A program made the position numbers and the translations under genes. The notes under the pieces are model-generated. The model was not told the DNA's origin and did no database searches. It saw only the letters and a list, made by a program, of their open reading frames with translations. Positions 1 to 8,977 of a stretch of DNA of 64,000 nt are shown here, one piece after another. Every line of letters starts with the position of its first letter. Position 1 is the first letter of the stretch. Source of the DNA: DASQDT01 sp036380435 (GTDB lineage Bacteria; Acidobacteriota; Blastocatellia; Pyrinomonadales; Pyrinomonadaceae); contig DASVES010000154.1 in the NCBI GenBank assembly GCA_036380435.1, forward strand, positions 1 through 64,000. The letters are read 5' to 3'.

Positions 1-27
1 GACGCCGGACGTTGAATAGACTTTCTT

Positions 28-60
28 TTACTGCTCACTGCTCACCGCTCACTGCTTACT
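28..60. repeat. Heptamer array, family G (right arm)
   Basis: Tandem 7-base units TTACTGC, TCACTGC, TCACCGC, TCACTGC and a partial TTACT lie directly upstream of the glycosyltransferase start at 67. The same unit in reverse complement (GCAGTGA) forms the left arms at 8971 and 34776, so the matching left arm here probably lies outside the window. The array takes up most of the expected ribosome-binding region of the next gene. Confidence 0.8.
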
Positions 61-66
61 TGAGTT

Positions 67-1419
67 ATGAAGCTTCTCTACATCACTGCCGGGGCCGCCG
101 ACATGTACTGCGGCAGTTGTCTGCGCGACAACGCGCTGGCGACCGAGTTGATGGCGCGCGGACACGACGTGGCGCTGCTGCCGATGTACACGCCGACGCT
201 GACCGACGAGCCGAACGTGAGCGGCGGGCGCGTCTTCTTCGGCGGCGTCAGCGTCTACCTCGAACAGTACGTGCCCTTCTTCCGCAAGTCGCCGGCGTGG
301 CTCGATAAGCTTTGGGACTCGAAGCTGCTTTTGAAGCTCGCCGCGCGCCGCTCGCTCAAGACCAATCCGAAGATGCTCGGCGAGATGACCGTCTCGATGC
401 TCCGAGGCGAGGACGGCAACCAGCGCAAGGAGCTTGAAAAACTCATCGAATGGCTCCGGCACGAATCGCCGCCGGATGTCATCAGCCTCCCGTACACGCT
501 CGTCATCGCGCTCGCTCGCCCGCTCAAAGAAGCGCTCGGCCGCCCCGTGTGCTGCACGCTTCAGGGCGAGGACTTGTATCTCGAAGGGTTGCAGGAGCCT
601 TACCGCACGGAGTCGAAGCGGCTGATACGGGAGAACATCCAACACGTCGATGCCTTCATCGCGGTGAGCGAATACTACGCGCGTTTCATGCCCGGCTATC
701 TCGGCATCCCGCGCGAGAAGATTCGCGTCGTCCCCTTGGGCATCAACCTGCAAGGCTACGGGCCGCGCGAAGAAGACGGCGGCGCCGTCGCAACGAACCA
801 CGACAGAAGGCCCTTCACGGTCGGCTACTTCGCGCGCGTCGCGCCCGAGAAGGGGCTGCACGTTTTGGCCGAAGCCTACAAGCTCCTGCGCGAGAGCGGC
901 CGGCTCAAAGATGCGCGGCTGGAGGCGGCCGGCTATCTCGGCGCGGATCACCGGGAATATCTCGCCGGCGTCGAGCGCAAGATGCGCGAGTGGGGGCTGG
1001 CGGAAGAGTTTCACTACCGCGGCGTGCTCGACCGCGTGGAGAAGATCGACTTCCTGCGCTCGCTCGACGTGCTCTCCGTGCCGGCCACCTACGACGAGCC
1101 GAAGGGCATCTTCCTGCTCGAAGCGATGGCCTGCGGCGTCCCCGTCGTGCAACCGCGCCGCGGCGGCTTCACCGAGATCGTCGAGCGCACCGGCGGCGGC
1201 CTGCTCGTCGCACCCGACGACCCGGCGAGCCTCGCCGACGGCCTGCAAAAAATTCACGACGACCCGGCGTTCGCCGCCGACCTCGGCCGCCGGGGGTTGC
1301 AAGGCGTCCGCGAGCACTACGCCGTCGAGCGCATGGCGGAGCGCGCGCTCGAAGTCTACGAGAGCCTTGCGGACACGAACGCGCGAAGTGTCGAGACGGT
1401 GCAGGCCGGCGCGGCGTAA
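67..1419 (+). CDS. GT4-family glycosyltransferase
   Basis: Predicted 450-residue cytoplasmic glycosyltransferase with a GT-B fold. The N-terminus (MKLLYITAGAADMYCGSC) is the first beta strand and glycine-rich loop of the acceptor domain. The C-terminal half has the nucleotide-sugar-binding hallmark with an E-x7-E-like pattern (GIFLLEAMACGVPVV, then GGFTEIVE), typical of GT4 retaining enzymes. The sugar donor and acceptor cannot be read from sequence. ATG at 67 is chosen although the upstream DNA is a heptamer array with only a weak GAG before the start. The TAA stop (1417-1419) shares its last A with the first base of the next repeat element. No biosynthetic partner genes are adjacent, so the pathway (glycolipid, exopolysaccharide or glycogen) is open. 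Confidence 0.85.
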   Translation: MKLLYITAGAADMYCGSCLRDNALATELMARGHDVALLPMYTPTLTDEPNVSGGRVFFGGVSVYLEQYVPFFRKSPAWLDKLWDSKLLLKLAARRSLKTNPKMLGEMTVSMLRGEDGNQRKELEKLIEWLRHESPPDVISLPYTLVIALARPLKEALGRPVCCTLQGEDLYLEGLQEPYRTESKRLIRENIQHVDAFIAVSEYYARFMPGYLGIPREKIRVVPLGINLQGYGPREEDGGAVATNHDRRPFTVGYFARVAPEKGLHVLAEAYKLLRESGRLKDARLEAAGYLGADHREYLAGVERKMREWGLAEEFHYRGVLDRVEKIDFLRSLDVLSVPATYDEPKGIFLLEAMACGVPVVQPRRGGFTEIVERTGGGLLVAPDDPASLADGLQKIHDDPAFAADLGRRGLQGVREHYAVERMAERALEVYESLADTNARSVETVQAGAA

Positions 1420-1499
1420 CAGTACCGCGAGCGGGTCTACCTACGATGAGAGGCCCGCGTCGCGCGTCCACACCCGCTCGCTACCGCTCGCGGTACTGT
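1419..1499. repeat. Family C inverted-repeat element, copy 1 (deleted arm)
   Basis: The right arm 1472-1499 is the 28 bp consensus (ACCCGCTCG...GGTACTGT). The left arm 1419-1436 has the matching ends but lacks ten internal bases. The core holds CTACGATGAGAGGCCCGC, which is nearly repeated in copy 7 at 56430. The element begins on the last base of the glycosyltransferase stop codon and ends 37 bases before the next start. Confidence 0.9.
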
Positions 1500-1536
1500 T
1501 TGTGCCGGCAATCAATCATTATAACGAGGGCTAGGT

Positions 1537-2205
1537 TTGCTCGAAGTCTCGAATCTCTACAAAGAATACCCGACGCCGCAGGGGCCGCTCGCGATCCTCT
1601 CGGACGTGTCGCTGGCGCTCCGGCGCGGCGACGCGGTCTCGATCATGGGGCCTTCGGGCAGCGGCAAGTCAACGCTGCTCTACATCGTCGGCGCGCTGGA
1701 GCGGCCAACCGGCGGGCGCGTCACGCTCGACGGGCAAGACCCGTTCTCCCTGCGCGAAAAAGAACTGGCCGCCTTCCGCAACGAGCGCGTCGGCTTCGTC
1801 TTTCAGGATCACTGTCTGCTGCCGCAGTGTAACGTTATCGAGAACGTGCTCGCGCCGACGCTCGTCTCTAAAAACGGCGACGACGCGGCCGGGCGCGCGC
1901 GCGAGCTGTTGGAACAGGTCGGACTCAGCGGGCGCACGTCGCACCGCCCCGCAGAGCTTTCGGGCGGCGAGAAGCAGCGCGTCTCGCTCGCCCGCGCGCT
2001 CATCCGCCGCCCGTCGCTGCTTCTGTGCGACGAGCCGACGGGCAACCTCGACGCGCGCGCGGCCGAGTCGGTCGCCTCGCTCCTCTTCGAGCTGCACCGG
2101 CGGCAGGAGACCATCCTCATCGTCGTCACCCACAGCGCGGAGCTGGCCGCGCGCTTCCCCCTGCGCTACGAACTCGTCGGACAGCAGCTCCGCCCCCGCC
2201 AATGA
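1537..2205 (+). CDS. ABC transporter ATP-binding protein (LolD/MacB type)
   Basis: 222-residue ATPase subunit. Walker A is GPSGSGKST (about residues 38-46), the signature is LSGGEKQRVSLARAL and Walker B is LLLCDEPTGNLD. The Q-loop stretch FQDHCLLPQCNVIENVL is typical of the LolD/MacB/FtsE group, whose members power FtsX-type permeases in lipoprotein release, efflux or envelope remodelling. The start is TTG at 1537, with GAGGG at 1526-1530 six bases upstream. The stop overlaps the permease start as ATGA (2202-2205), so the two are translationally coupled and almost certainly form one transporter. The substrate is unknown. Confidence 0.92.
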   Translation: MLEVSNLYKEYPTPQGPLAILSDVSLALRRGDAVSIMGPSGSGKSTLLYIVGALERPTGGRVTLDGQDPFSLREKELAAFRNERVGFVFQDHCLLPQCNVIENVLAPTLVSKNGDDAAGRARELLEQVGLSGRTSHRPAELSGGEKQRVSLARALIRRPSLLLCDEPTGNLDARAAESVASLLFELHRRQETILIVVTHSAELAARFPLRYELVGQQLRPRQ

Positions 2206-5200
2206 CCACCGCCACACTCCTCCGCCGCAACCTCACCTTCTTCTGGCGCACGAACCTCGCGGTCGTCCTGGGCGTGGCCGCCGCCACGGCCGTCCTCGCC
2301 GGCGCGCTCCTCGTCGGCGACTCCGTGCGCGCCTCCCTGCGTAACATTTTCCTCGGCCGTTTGGGCCGCGCCGACCACGTCGTCTCGTCCGCCGGCTTCT
2401 TCCGCGAGGCGCTGGCCGAAGACTTGAGAGGCGACGCGCGGTTCGCGTCGGGCGGGTTCGACGGAGCCTGCCCGCTCGTCATCCTCGAAGGCGCCGTCAC
2501 GCACGAGGAGACGGGCCGACGCGCGGCCGGCGTCGCGGTCTACGGCGTGGACGAACGCTTCTGGGAGTTTCACGGCGTGGACGGCGCCGGTGAGATTGCC
2601 CCGCGACGGCGCGACGTGCTCGCCAGCCCGAGCCTCGCCGGCGAGCTTGAGCTGAAGGCGGGCGACGTGTTGCTGCTGAGAGTGGAGAAGCCCTCGTCGA
2701 TCCCGGCCGAGTCGCTGCACGGGCGCAAGGACGACCTCGGCCGCACCATCCGTCTCACGGCGCGCGACACGCTCGACGCCGCGCGCATGGGCGACTTCAG
2801 CGCGCGAGCGCAACAGTCAGCCGTCCGCGCCGTCTTCGTCCCGCTCAGATTGCTGCAACAAGACTTAGAGCAGGACGGCCGCGTCAACTCCCTCCTCGTC
2901 TCGACCGCGGGCGGCGACGATGGCGCGGACGAGCGCGAAGACGCTGCGCGCACCGCGACGCTTGAGGCGATCATCAAAGAGCGCGCTTCGCTCGAAGACC
3001 TCGGCATCCGTCTGCGCGCGCTGCCCGAGCGCGGAAGCATCTCGCTCGAAACCGAGAGCGCCGTCGTCACGGATGCGCTTTACGAGACGGCCCGCGAGGC
3101 GGCACGCGCTTCGGGCCTGCGCGCCGCGCCCGTCCTCTCCTATCTCGCCAACACGATCCGCGTCGGCGCGCGCGAAGTGCCTTACTCGCTCGTGACCGCC
3201 ATCGATGACGAAACCTTCGAGGGCTTGCGGCGAACGGCGACGCAGACACAGGGCGACGGAGTGACAGGGCAACAGGGCGACGGGGCGACTGGCGTCGATT
3301 CGTCTGCGAGTCAAACGTCATCGGCTGCCTCGCCGTCGCCGCCCACCGACTCCCAACCCCCAACCCCGATCCTTTTGAACGAGTGGGCCGCGCTCGACCT
3401 CGGCGCGCGCACGGGCGACGAACTCCAGCTCGAATACTACGTGTGGAAGGAGGACAACCGGCTCGCGGCCGAGAGCGCGCGGTTCCGCGTCGCGGGCGTC
3501 GTCCCCATCGCCGGCCTCGCGGCGGACAGAGACCTCGTCCCCGTCTACCCCGGCATCACCGAGTCGGAGAGCCTTGCCGAGTGGGACCCGCCGTTCCCCG
3601 TCGAGCTAAAGCGTGTGCGCCGGCAGGACGAGGACTACTGGAAGCAGCATCGCACGACGCCGAAAGCGTTCGTCCCGCTCGAAGCCGGGCAAAGACTCTG
3701 GCAGACGCGCTTCGGCCGCCTCACCTCCGTCCGCATCGACACGCCGGGCGCAGCGGCGACAACCGTTGACGCGCCGGGCGGCGCACAGTTTCAGGCGTCG
3801 TTCAATGCGTACCGCGACGAGTTGAAAAAGTTGATCGACCCGGCGCGCGTGGGACTCGGGGCCTACGGCGCGCGCGCGCAGGGGCTGGCGGCGTCGCGCG
3901 GGGCGACGAACTTCGGCGAGTACTTCCTCTACTTCAGCTTTTTCATCGTCGTCTCGGCGCTGATGCTCACCGCGCTCTTCTTCAAGCTCGGCGTCGAGCA
4001 GCGTCTGCGCGAGATCGGCGTGCTGCGCGCCGTGGGCTTTCCGCCCGCGCGCGTCCGCAACATCTTTCTCGCCGAAGGGTTCGTGCTCGCGCTCCTGGGC
4101 AGCCTGCTCGGACTCGCCGGAGCCGTCCTCTACGGAAACCTGATGGTGCATGGCCTGCGCACGTGGTGGGTTGACGCCGTCGGCACGACGAGTATCGCCT
4201 TGCGCGTCTCGCCGTGGTCGCTCGCGGCGGGCGCGGCCGGCGCCGTCGTCGCCGCGCTCCTGTGCGTCGTCTGGACGTTGCGCCGGCTCGTGCCCGCGTC
4301 GCCGCGCAGCCTGCTCGCCGGTAAGCCGGAAGGGGGAAGGAGTAAAGGGGAAGGGGTAAAGGCCGGCGGCGCGGCGCGGCGCAAACTTTTGCCCTTTACC
4401 CTTTACCCTTTACCCCTTGCCCTCCTGCTCGCGGCCGTCGGCGTCGCCCTGCTTGTCGCGGCGTGGCTGAAGGCAGTGGGACAGGTGGCGGGGTTCTTCG
4501 GCGGTGGGACGCTTCTGCTCGTGGCGCTGCTGCTGGCGCAGGCCGGCTGGCTGAGAGGCGGACGCAGGAGAGGCGCGTCGATTCAGGGGCATGGCTTCTG
4601 GCCGGTGTCGCGTCTGGGTTTTCGCGGCGCGACGTATCGGCCGGCGCGAAGCGTCTTGTGCATCGCGCTCATCGCGTCGGCCGCCTTCATCGTCGTCGCC
4701 GTCGATGCCTTCCGGCGCGACGACCGCGCGGCCTCGACGGAGCGCAAGTCGGGAAGCGGCGGCTACGCGCTCCTCGGCACGGCGCTGCTGCCAGTCATCC
4801 CCGACCCGAACACCGCCGAAGGGCGCGACGCGCTGGGCCTCGCGGCCGACGATGAGACGCGCGCGGCGCTCGCCGGCGTCGAGGCGGCGCGCTTCCGCCT
4901 GCGCCCCGGCGACGACGCGAGTTGTCTGAATCTCTACCAGCCGCGCAACCCGCGCATCCTCGCGCCGTCGGCCGATTTCGTCGCCAGCGGCCGCTTCGAC
5001 TTTCAGGACTCGCTGGCCGAGTCCGCGGAAGAGAAGTCGAACCCGTGGCTGCTGCTGGGCCGCGACACGTCGGACGCTACGGTGCCCGTCATCGCCGACG
5101 CCAACTCGCTCAACTACGTCCTCCACCTCGGCCTCGGCGACGTGTTCGAGCTTGCCGGGGCGGGCGGCGAGCCTGTCCGTCTGCGCGTCGTCGGCGCGCT

Positions 5201-5795
5201 CGCCGACAGCGTCTTTCAGGGCGAGATGCTGATGTCGGAGTCAAACTTCCGACGCCTCTTCCCCGAACAGGAGGGCTACAGATTCTTCCTGCTCGACGTG
5301 CCGCCCGAGCGCGCCGCCCGCGTGGCCGGCATACTCGAAGAACGACTCGCCGATTACGGCTTCGACGCGGAGGCCACGGCCGAGCGCCTCGCGAGCTTTC
5401 ATCGCGTCGAGAACACATTCCTCTCGACCTTCCAGATGCTCGGCGGCCTGGGTCTCGTGCTCGGCACTTTGGGCCTCGCGGCCGTGCTCCTGCGCAACGT
5501 CCTCGAACGCCGGAGGGAACTGGCGCTGCTGCGCGCCGTCGGCTACAACCGCTCACACTTCGCGCTGATGGCGCTGGCCGAGAACGCGCTGCTCCTGTTC
5601 TGCGGCCTGCTAACGGGCACGCTCTGCGCGCTCCTCGCCGTCGCGCCCGTCTCGCTCGCGCGCGGCGGACGGCTCCCGCTCGCCTCGGTCGGCCTGCTCC
5701 TCGCGGCCGTCGTCGCCGCCGGCCTGCTGTCGTCGCTCCTCGCCACCGTCGTCGCCCTGCGCTCGCCGCTCATCCCGACATTGCGCGCGGAGTAG
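2202..5795 (+). CDS. Large FtsX-like ABC transporter permease
   Basis: About 1197 residues, long for this family. An N-terminal membrane segment (FFWRTNLAVVLGVAAATAVLAG) leads into a large MacB-like extracytoplasmic region. A first FtsX domain at about residues 573-700 carries EIGVLRAVGFPPARV. A second at about 1070-1190 carries ELALLRAVGYNRSHF. This is the duplicated arrangement of ten-helix LolE/YbbP-like permeases. The start is set by the ATGA overlap with the ATPase. Two in-frame insertions of intergenic-type repeat DNA are odd: a Gly/Gln/Thr- then Ser/Pro-rich loop at about residues 346-391, and an inverted heptamer array at about 710-742 whose right arm encodes LPFTLYPLPLA at the start of a membrane segment. 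Both fall between conserved blocks. The reading frame is open throughout. Confidence 0.9.
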   Translation: MTTATLLRRNLTFFWRTNLAVVLGVAAATAVLAGALLVGDSVRASLRNIFLGRLGRADHVVSSAGFFREALAEDLRGDARFASGGFDGACPLVILEGAVTHEETGRRAAGVAVYGVDERFWEFHGVDGAGEIAPRRRDVLASPSLAGELELKAGDVLLLRVEKPSSIPAESLHGRKDDLGRTIRLTARDTLDAARMGDFSARAQQSAVRAVFVPLRLLQQDLEQDGRVNSLLVSTAGGDDGADEREDAARTATLEAIIKERASLEDLGIRLRALPERGSISLETESAVVTDALYETAREAARASGLRAAPVLSYLANTIRVGAREVPYSLVTAIDDETFEGLRRTATQTQGDGVTGQQGDGATGVDSSASQTSSAASPSPPTDSQPPTPILLNEWAALDLGARTGDELQLEYYVWKEDNRLAAESARFRVAGVVPIAGLAADRDLVPVYPGITESESLAEWDPPFPVELKRVRRQDEDYWKQHRTTPKAFVPLEAGQRLWQTRFGRLTSVRIDTPGAAATTVDAPGGAQFQASFNAYRDELKKLIDPARVGLGAYGARAQGLAASRGATNFGEYFLYFSFFIVVSALMLTALFFKLGVEQRLREIGVLRAVGFPPARVRNIFLAEGFVLALLGSLLGLAGAVLYGNLMVHGLRTWWVDAVGTTSIALRVSPWSLAAGAAGAVVAALLCVVWTLRRLVPASPRSLLAGKPEGGRSKGEGVKAGGAARRKLLPFTLYPLPLALLLAAVGVALLVAAWLKAVGQVAGFFGGGTLLLVALLLAQAGWLRGGRRRGASIQGHGFWPVSRLGFRGATYRPARSVLCIALIASAAFIVVAVDAFRRDDRAASTERKSGSGGYALLGTALLPVIPDPNTAEGRDALGLAADDETRAALAGVEAARFRLRPGDDASCLNLYQPRNPRILAPSADFVASGRFDFQDSLAESAEEKSNPWLLLGRDTSDATVPVIADANSLNYVLHLGLGDVFELAGAGGEPVRLRVVGALADSVFQGEMLMSESNFRRLFPEQEGYRFFLLDVPPERAARVAGILEERLADYGFDAEATAERLASFHRVENTFLSTFQMLGGLGLVLGTLGLAAVLLRNVLERRRELALLRAVGYNRSHFALMALAENALLLFCGLLTGTLCALLAVAPVSLARGGRLPLASVGLLLAAVVAAGLLSSLLATVVALRSPLIPTLRAE
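3249..3372. repeat. In-frame repeat arrays inside the permease gene
   Basis: 3249-3291 is a tandem array of roughly 8-base units (GGGCGACG, GAGTGACA, GGGCAACA and similar). About 60 bases later, 3351-3372 has units of the ACCCCCA type. They encode QGDGVTGQQGDGATG and a Ser/Pro-rich stretch. Such arrays elsewhere in this window are intergenic; here both sit in frame in a periplasmic loop. Confidence 0.7.
4328..4425. repeat. In-frame inverted heptamer array (GGGTAAA/TTTACCC) in permease
   Basis: The left arm (4328-4363) has GGGGAAGGGGTAAAGG-type units. The right arm (4387-4425) has TTTGCCC, three TTTACCC units and CCTTGCCC. The core is about 23 GC-rich bases. The structure matches the intergenic paired arrays, but it lies wholly inside the permease reading frame without disrupting it. 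Confidence 0.85.
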
Positions 5796-5796
5796 T

Positions 5797-5906
5797 AATT
5801 AACATGGATGGACAGGATGAATAGGATGAGAAATTTGAGATTTGAAATCTTCAATCTCAAATCTGCTTTGTCTTCATCCTAGCCATCCTGTCCATCCATG
5901 TTAATT
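5797..5906. repeat. Nested inverted repeat, families I and L
   Basis: Outer arms of about 34 bp start at AATTAACATGGATGGACAGG (5797) and return as TGTCCATCCATGTTAATT (5889-5906). Inside them a second inverted repeat (5831-5863) uses TTTGAGA and TTTGAAA units. The element begins two bases after the permease stop and ends just before the promoter of the next gene. Confidence 0.9.
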
Positions 5907-5920
5907 CTCCTGCTGCCGTA

Positions 5921-5966
5921 TTTTTTACAGACTTTTTACACCCGCCGAGCCGGGGCGTAATATGAT
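5921..5966 (+). promoter_or_regulatory. Promoter with paired TTTTTACA boxes, upstream of propeller gene
   Basis: Two direct TTTTTACA boxes with an 11-base period (5922-5929 and 5933-5940) precede a -10-like TAATAT (5958-5963) or TATGAT (5961-5966). TTTACA at 5935-5940 could serve as -35 with a 17-base spacer to TAATAT. The same pair recurs at 31312, 13162 and 13193, which suggests a shared winged-helix regulator of the OmpR/PhoB kind. Confidence 0.6.
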
Positions 5967-6040
5967 TGCAGCCCGGCCGCTAAACGAAGGTCACACGCGA
6001 CGCGTGAAGGCTTTCCGCGCCCTCGAAGGAGATTCGGAAG

Positions 6041-7300
6041 ATGTGTAAATCCCCCGTCAGAATGTTTCGCTTGGCCGCGCTCGCGCTCGCGCTGTCATCT
6101 TTGTCCGCCACGGGCGCACTCGCGCAGGGCGACTGGACGCAGTGGGGCGGCCCGTCGCGCAACTTCATCGCGAAGTCGAAGGGGCTGGCCTCCGCGTGGC
6201 CCGAGAAGGGGCCGAAGCAGCTCTGGACGCGAGCGCTCGGCGAGGGCTACGCGGCCATCGTCGCCGACGGCCCCGTGCTCTACACGATGTACAGTCAGGG
6301 CACGCAGGAGGTGGCCGTCGCGCTCGACGCCGCCACGGGCAAAACGCTTTGGGAGCACAAGTACGACGCCGCCGCCGCGGGGATGAACTACGAATTCGGC
6401 GCCGGGCCGCACTCCACCCCGCTCGTCGCGGGCGAGCGCGTCTTCACCGTCGGCTCGACGGGCAAGTTCCACGCGCTCGACAAGAAGACGGGCAAGGTCG
6501 TCTGGTCGAAAGACCTCTGGAAAGATTTGGGCGGCGCGCGCATGGATCGCGGCTACTCGTGCAGTCCCGTGGCTTACAAGAACCTCGTCATCGTCACCCT
6601 CGGCGGCCCCGGACAGTCGCTCGTCGCGCTCGACCAGAAGGACGGCCGCGTGGTCTGGAAGAAACAAGACCTCCCCGTGTCGCCCTCCTCTCACCTCGTC
6701 GTCAACGTGGACGGTCAGGACCAACTGATCGCCTTCATGGGCGGCGCCGTCGCCGGGCTTGACCCCGCGACGGGCGAGCTGCTGTGGTCGCAGCCGCACG
6801 CGACCGACTTCGGCCTCAACATCACGTCGCCCGTGTGGGGCGACGACAACCTGCTCTACGTCTCGTCGGCCTACGGCGGCGGGAGCCGCGTCATCAAGCT
6901 CACGCGCGACAAGGCGACGGGCAAGACCGCGGCGAGCGAAGTCTGGTTCCACCGGCGCATGCGCGTCCACCAGACGACGGCCGTGCGCGTCGGCGACATC
7001 GTCTACGGTTCGAGCGGCGACTTCGGCCCCTCGCCGCTCGTCGCCGTGGACGTGAAGACGGGGCAGGTGCTCTGGCAGGATCGCAGCTTCGCCAAGGCCA
7101 ACATGGTCTACGCCGACGGCAAGTTCATCCTCCTCGACGAGGACGGCCAACTCGGCCTCGCCACCGCCTCGGCCGCGGGCCTCAAGGTGATCTCGAAGGT
7201 GTCGCTCCTGCAAGACCGCGCCTGGACGGTGCCGACGCTCGTCGGCACACGCCTCTACGTCCGCGACCGCAAGAACATCATGGCTCTGGATTTGAGCTGA
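6041..7300 (+). CDS. Secreted PQQ-like beta-propeller protein 1
   Basis: 419 residues. The N-terminal signal peptide is a hydrophobic run of about residues 8-28 ending GALAQ. The mature protein starts with DWTQWGGPSRN, a form of the W-x-x-W-R-G-P opening shared by all eight propeller proteins here. It then has repeated blade motifs of the type ALDAATGKTLWEHKY, ALDKKTGKVVWSKDL and ALDQKDGRVVWKKQ, as in BamB and quinoprotein propellers. No dehydrogenase catalytic or heme motif is visible, so a binding or scaffold role outside the cytoplasm is more likely than oxidoreductase activity. GAAGGAGA at about 6024-6031 supports the ATG at 6041. A well-formed promoter with TTTTTACA boxes lies upstream. 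Confidence 0.88.
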   Translation: MCKSPVRMFRLAALALALSSLSATGALAQGDWTQWGGPSRNFIAKSKGLASAWPEKGPKQLWTRALGEGYAAIVADGPVLYTMYSQGTQEVAVALDAATGKTLWEHKYDAAAAGMNYEFGAGPHSTPLVAGERVFTVGSTGKFHALDKKTGKVVWSKDLWKDLGGARMDRGYSCSPVAYKNLVIVTLGGPGQSLVALDQKDGRVVWKKQDLPVSPSSHLVVNVDGQDQLIAFMGGAVAGLDPATGELLWSQPHATDFGLNITSPVWGDDNLLYVSSAYGGGSRVIKLTRDKATGKTAASEVWFHRRMRVHQTTAVRVGDIVYGSSGDFGPSPLVAVDVKTGQVLWQDRSFAKANMVYADGKFILLDEDGQLGLATASAAGLKVISKVSLLQDRAWTVPTLVGTRLYVRDRKNIMALDLS

Positions 7301-7368
7301 CGCCGGGCCGCGAACGCGCAGGGAAGTTAGTGACGGGCCGCGGAGACGTTGAAGCAAGCGACGACGAG

Positions 7369-7577
7369 CCGCGGAGCGGCGGCAGAATGTAGCCCCGGTC
7401 GTGAGACCGGGGTGGCAGCAGGATGAAAAGATTTTAGCCCCGGAGGGGCGAAAGAACATTAACCTTGACGGTGGCCGATGTTGATGTTCTTTCGCCCCTC
7501 CGGGGCTTTCGTCTCTTTCGCACCTGTTCCCACGGCTCGCGCCGTGGGCTACATTCTGCCGCCGCCTTCGGCGGCTG
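7369..7577. repeat. Mosaic palindromic element, family E, copy 1
   Basis: Fills most of the 393-base gap 7301-7693. The inner arms are AGCCCCGGAGGGGCGAAAGA (7436-7455) and its complement (7487-7506). The outer arms share GCAGAATGTAGCC (left, 7382-7394) and GGCTACATTCTGC (right, about 7547-7559). A local hairpin CCACGGCTCGCGCCGTGG (7530-7547) abuts the right outer arm. Related copies are at 8993 and 38985. Confidence 0.88.
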
Positions 7578-7634
7578 GCATCGCGTTCCTCCCACGCGGT
7601 GCGTAACGCTTCTGTCGTCATCGTCGTTGGAAAC

Positions 7635-7663
7635 TTGAATCGCGCCGCCCGATGTGGAATAAA
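7635..7663 (+). promoter_or_regulatory. Possible promoter of propeller gene 2
   Basis: TTGAAT (7635-7640), a 17-base spacer and AATAAA (7658-7663) lie just upstream of the ribosome-binding site of the gene starting at 7694. The match is moderate and the -10 would leave a very short leader. Confidence 0.35.
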
Positions 7664-7693
7664 ATGGCGACAACCCTGAAAGGAGAATCACAC

Positions 7694-8977
7694 GTGAGTT
7701 CACGTCTCGCCCTCGCCTTCGCCGCCGCCTTGTCTTTCGCCGCCGCCCTCGCCTTCGCTGCGCCGGTCTTCGCCGACAACTGGCCGCAGTGGCGCGGCCC
7801 GGCGCTCAACGGCACGAGCGTCGAGCGGAACCTGCCTGTCAAGTGGGGGCCGGAGGAGAACGTCTCGTGGAAACTCCCGATGCCGGACGGCAGCGGCTCG
7901 ACGCCGATTGTCTGGGACGAGCGTGTCTTCCTCAACGTCGCCGAGGGCGACGCGCTCGCGCTATGGTGCGTTGATAGATCGAAGGGCAGCGTCCTTTGGA
8001 AGCGCCCGCTCGGCGGCGGCAACGAGCGGATGCGTAAGCACAACATGTCTTCGCCGTCGCCCGTGACCGACGGCCGCAGCGTCTACGTGATGACCGGCAC
8101 GGGCCTCCTCAAAGCATTCGACTTCGCGGGCAAGGAACTCTGGTCGCGCGACATCCAGAAGGACTACGGACAGTTCGGACTCCAGTGGGGCTACGCCTCG
8201 TCGCCGCTCCTCCACGACGACGCGCTCTTCGTGCAGGTGCTCCACGGCATGAAGACCGACGAGCCGTCTTATGTCTTGCGCGTCGATAAGAAGACGGGTA
8301 AGACCCTGTGGCGCGTCGAGCGCCCGACGGCGGCCGTGCGCGAGTCGCCTGACGCGTACACGACGCCCGCGCTTCTGCGCCACGGTAAGACGTTTGAGAT
8401 CGTCGTCACCGGCGGCGACGTGGTGACGGGCCACGACCCGGCGACGGGCAGGGAACTGTGGCGCGCCGGCGGTCTTAACCCCGACAACAACCCTTTCTAC
8501 CGCATCGTCGCCTCGCCCATCGCCTTCGACGGAATCATCTACGCCCCGACGCGCGTCCGCCCCCTGCTCGCCATCCGCGCGGGCGGGCGCGGCGACGTGT
8601 CGAAGTCGCACCTGCTATGGTCAACGGAGAACGGGCCGGACGTGCCGACGCCTGTCACCGACGGCAAATATTTCTACGTCGTTAACGACCGCGGCATCGT
8701 CTGGTGCCTCGACGCGAAGACCGGCAAGGAGGTCTACGGCGCGCAGCGCATCAAGTCGGGAACCTACAGCGCGTCGCCGGTGTTGGCCGACGGCAAAATC
8801 TACGCGACGAGCGAGGACGGCGTGACGACCGTCGTCAGGGCCGGGCCGCAGTTCGAGGTGCTGGCCGAGAACGACCTCAAGGAGCACACGCTCAGCTCGC
8901 CGGCCGTCTCCGACGGACAGCTCTTCCTGCGTACCTCGCAGAACCTCTACTGCATCGGCAAGCGGCAGAAGCAGTGA
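7694..8977 (+). CDS. Secreted PQQ-like beta-propeller protein 2
   Basis: 427 residues from GTG at 7694, chosen because AAAGGAGAA lies 8-15 bases upstream and the signal peptide then begins at once. An in-frame ATG at 7652 would put the ribosome-binding site inside the gene. The signal peptide is about 28 residues ending PVFA, and the mature protein opens [13 protein letters not shown]. Blades repeat the pattern [16 protein letters not shown] and [15 protein letters not shown], ending with an inward strand LYCIGKR. It is extracytoplasmic and of unknown ligand. The TGA stop (8975-8977) lies inside the first GCAGTGA heptamer, so the repeat supplies the stop codon. Confidence 0.88.
   Translation: MSSRLALAFAAALSFAAALAFAAPVFADNWPQWRGPALNGTSVERNLPVKWGPEENVSWKLPMPDGSGSTPIVWDERVFLNVAEGDALALWCVDRSKGSVLWKRPLGGGNERMRKHNMSSPSPVTDGRSVYVMTGTGLLKAFDFAGKELWSRDIQKDYGQFGLQWGYASSPLLHDDALFVQVLHGMKTDEPSYVLRVDKKTGKTLWRVERPTAAVRESPDAYTTPALLRHGKTFEIVVTGGDVVTGHDPATGRELWRAGGLNPDNNPFYRIVASPIAFDGIIYAPTRVRPLLAIRAGGRGDVSKSHLLWSTENGPDVPTPVTDGKYFYVVNDRGIVWCLDAKTGKEVYGAQRIKSGTYSASPVLADGKIYATSEDGVTTVVRAGPQFEVLAENDLKEHTLSSPAVSDGQLFLRTSQNLYCIGKRQKQ

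Noticed and set aside
6041..7300. Propeller proteins as PQQ-dependent alcohol dehydrogenases
   Set aside because: Lengths, missing heme domain and absence of recognisable catalytic Asp and adjacent-Cys motifs favour BamB-like binding proteins.
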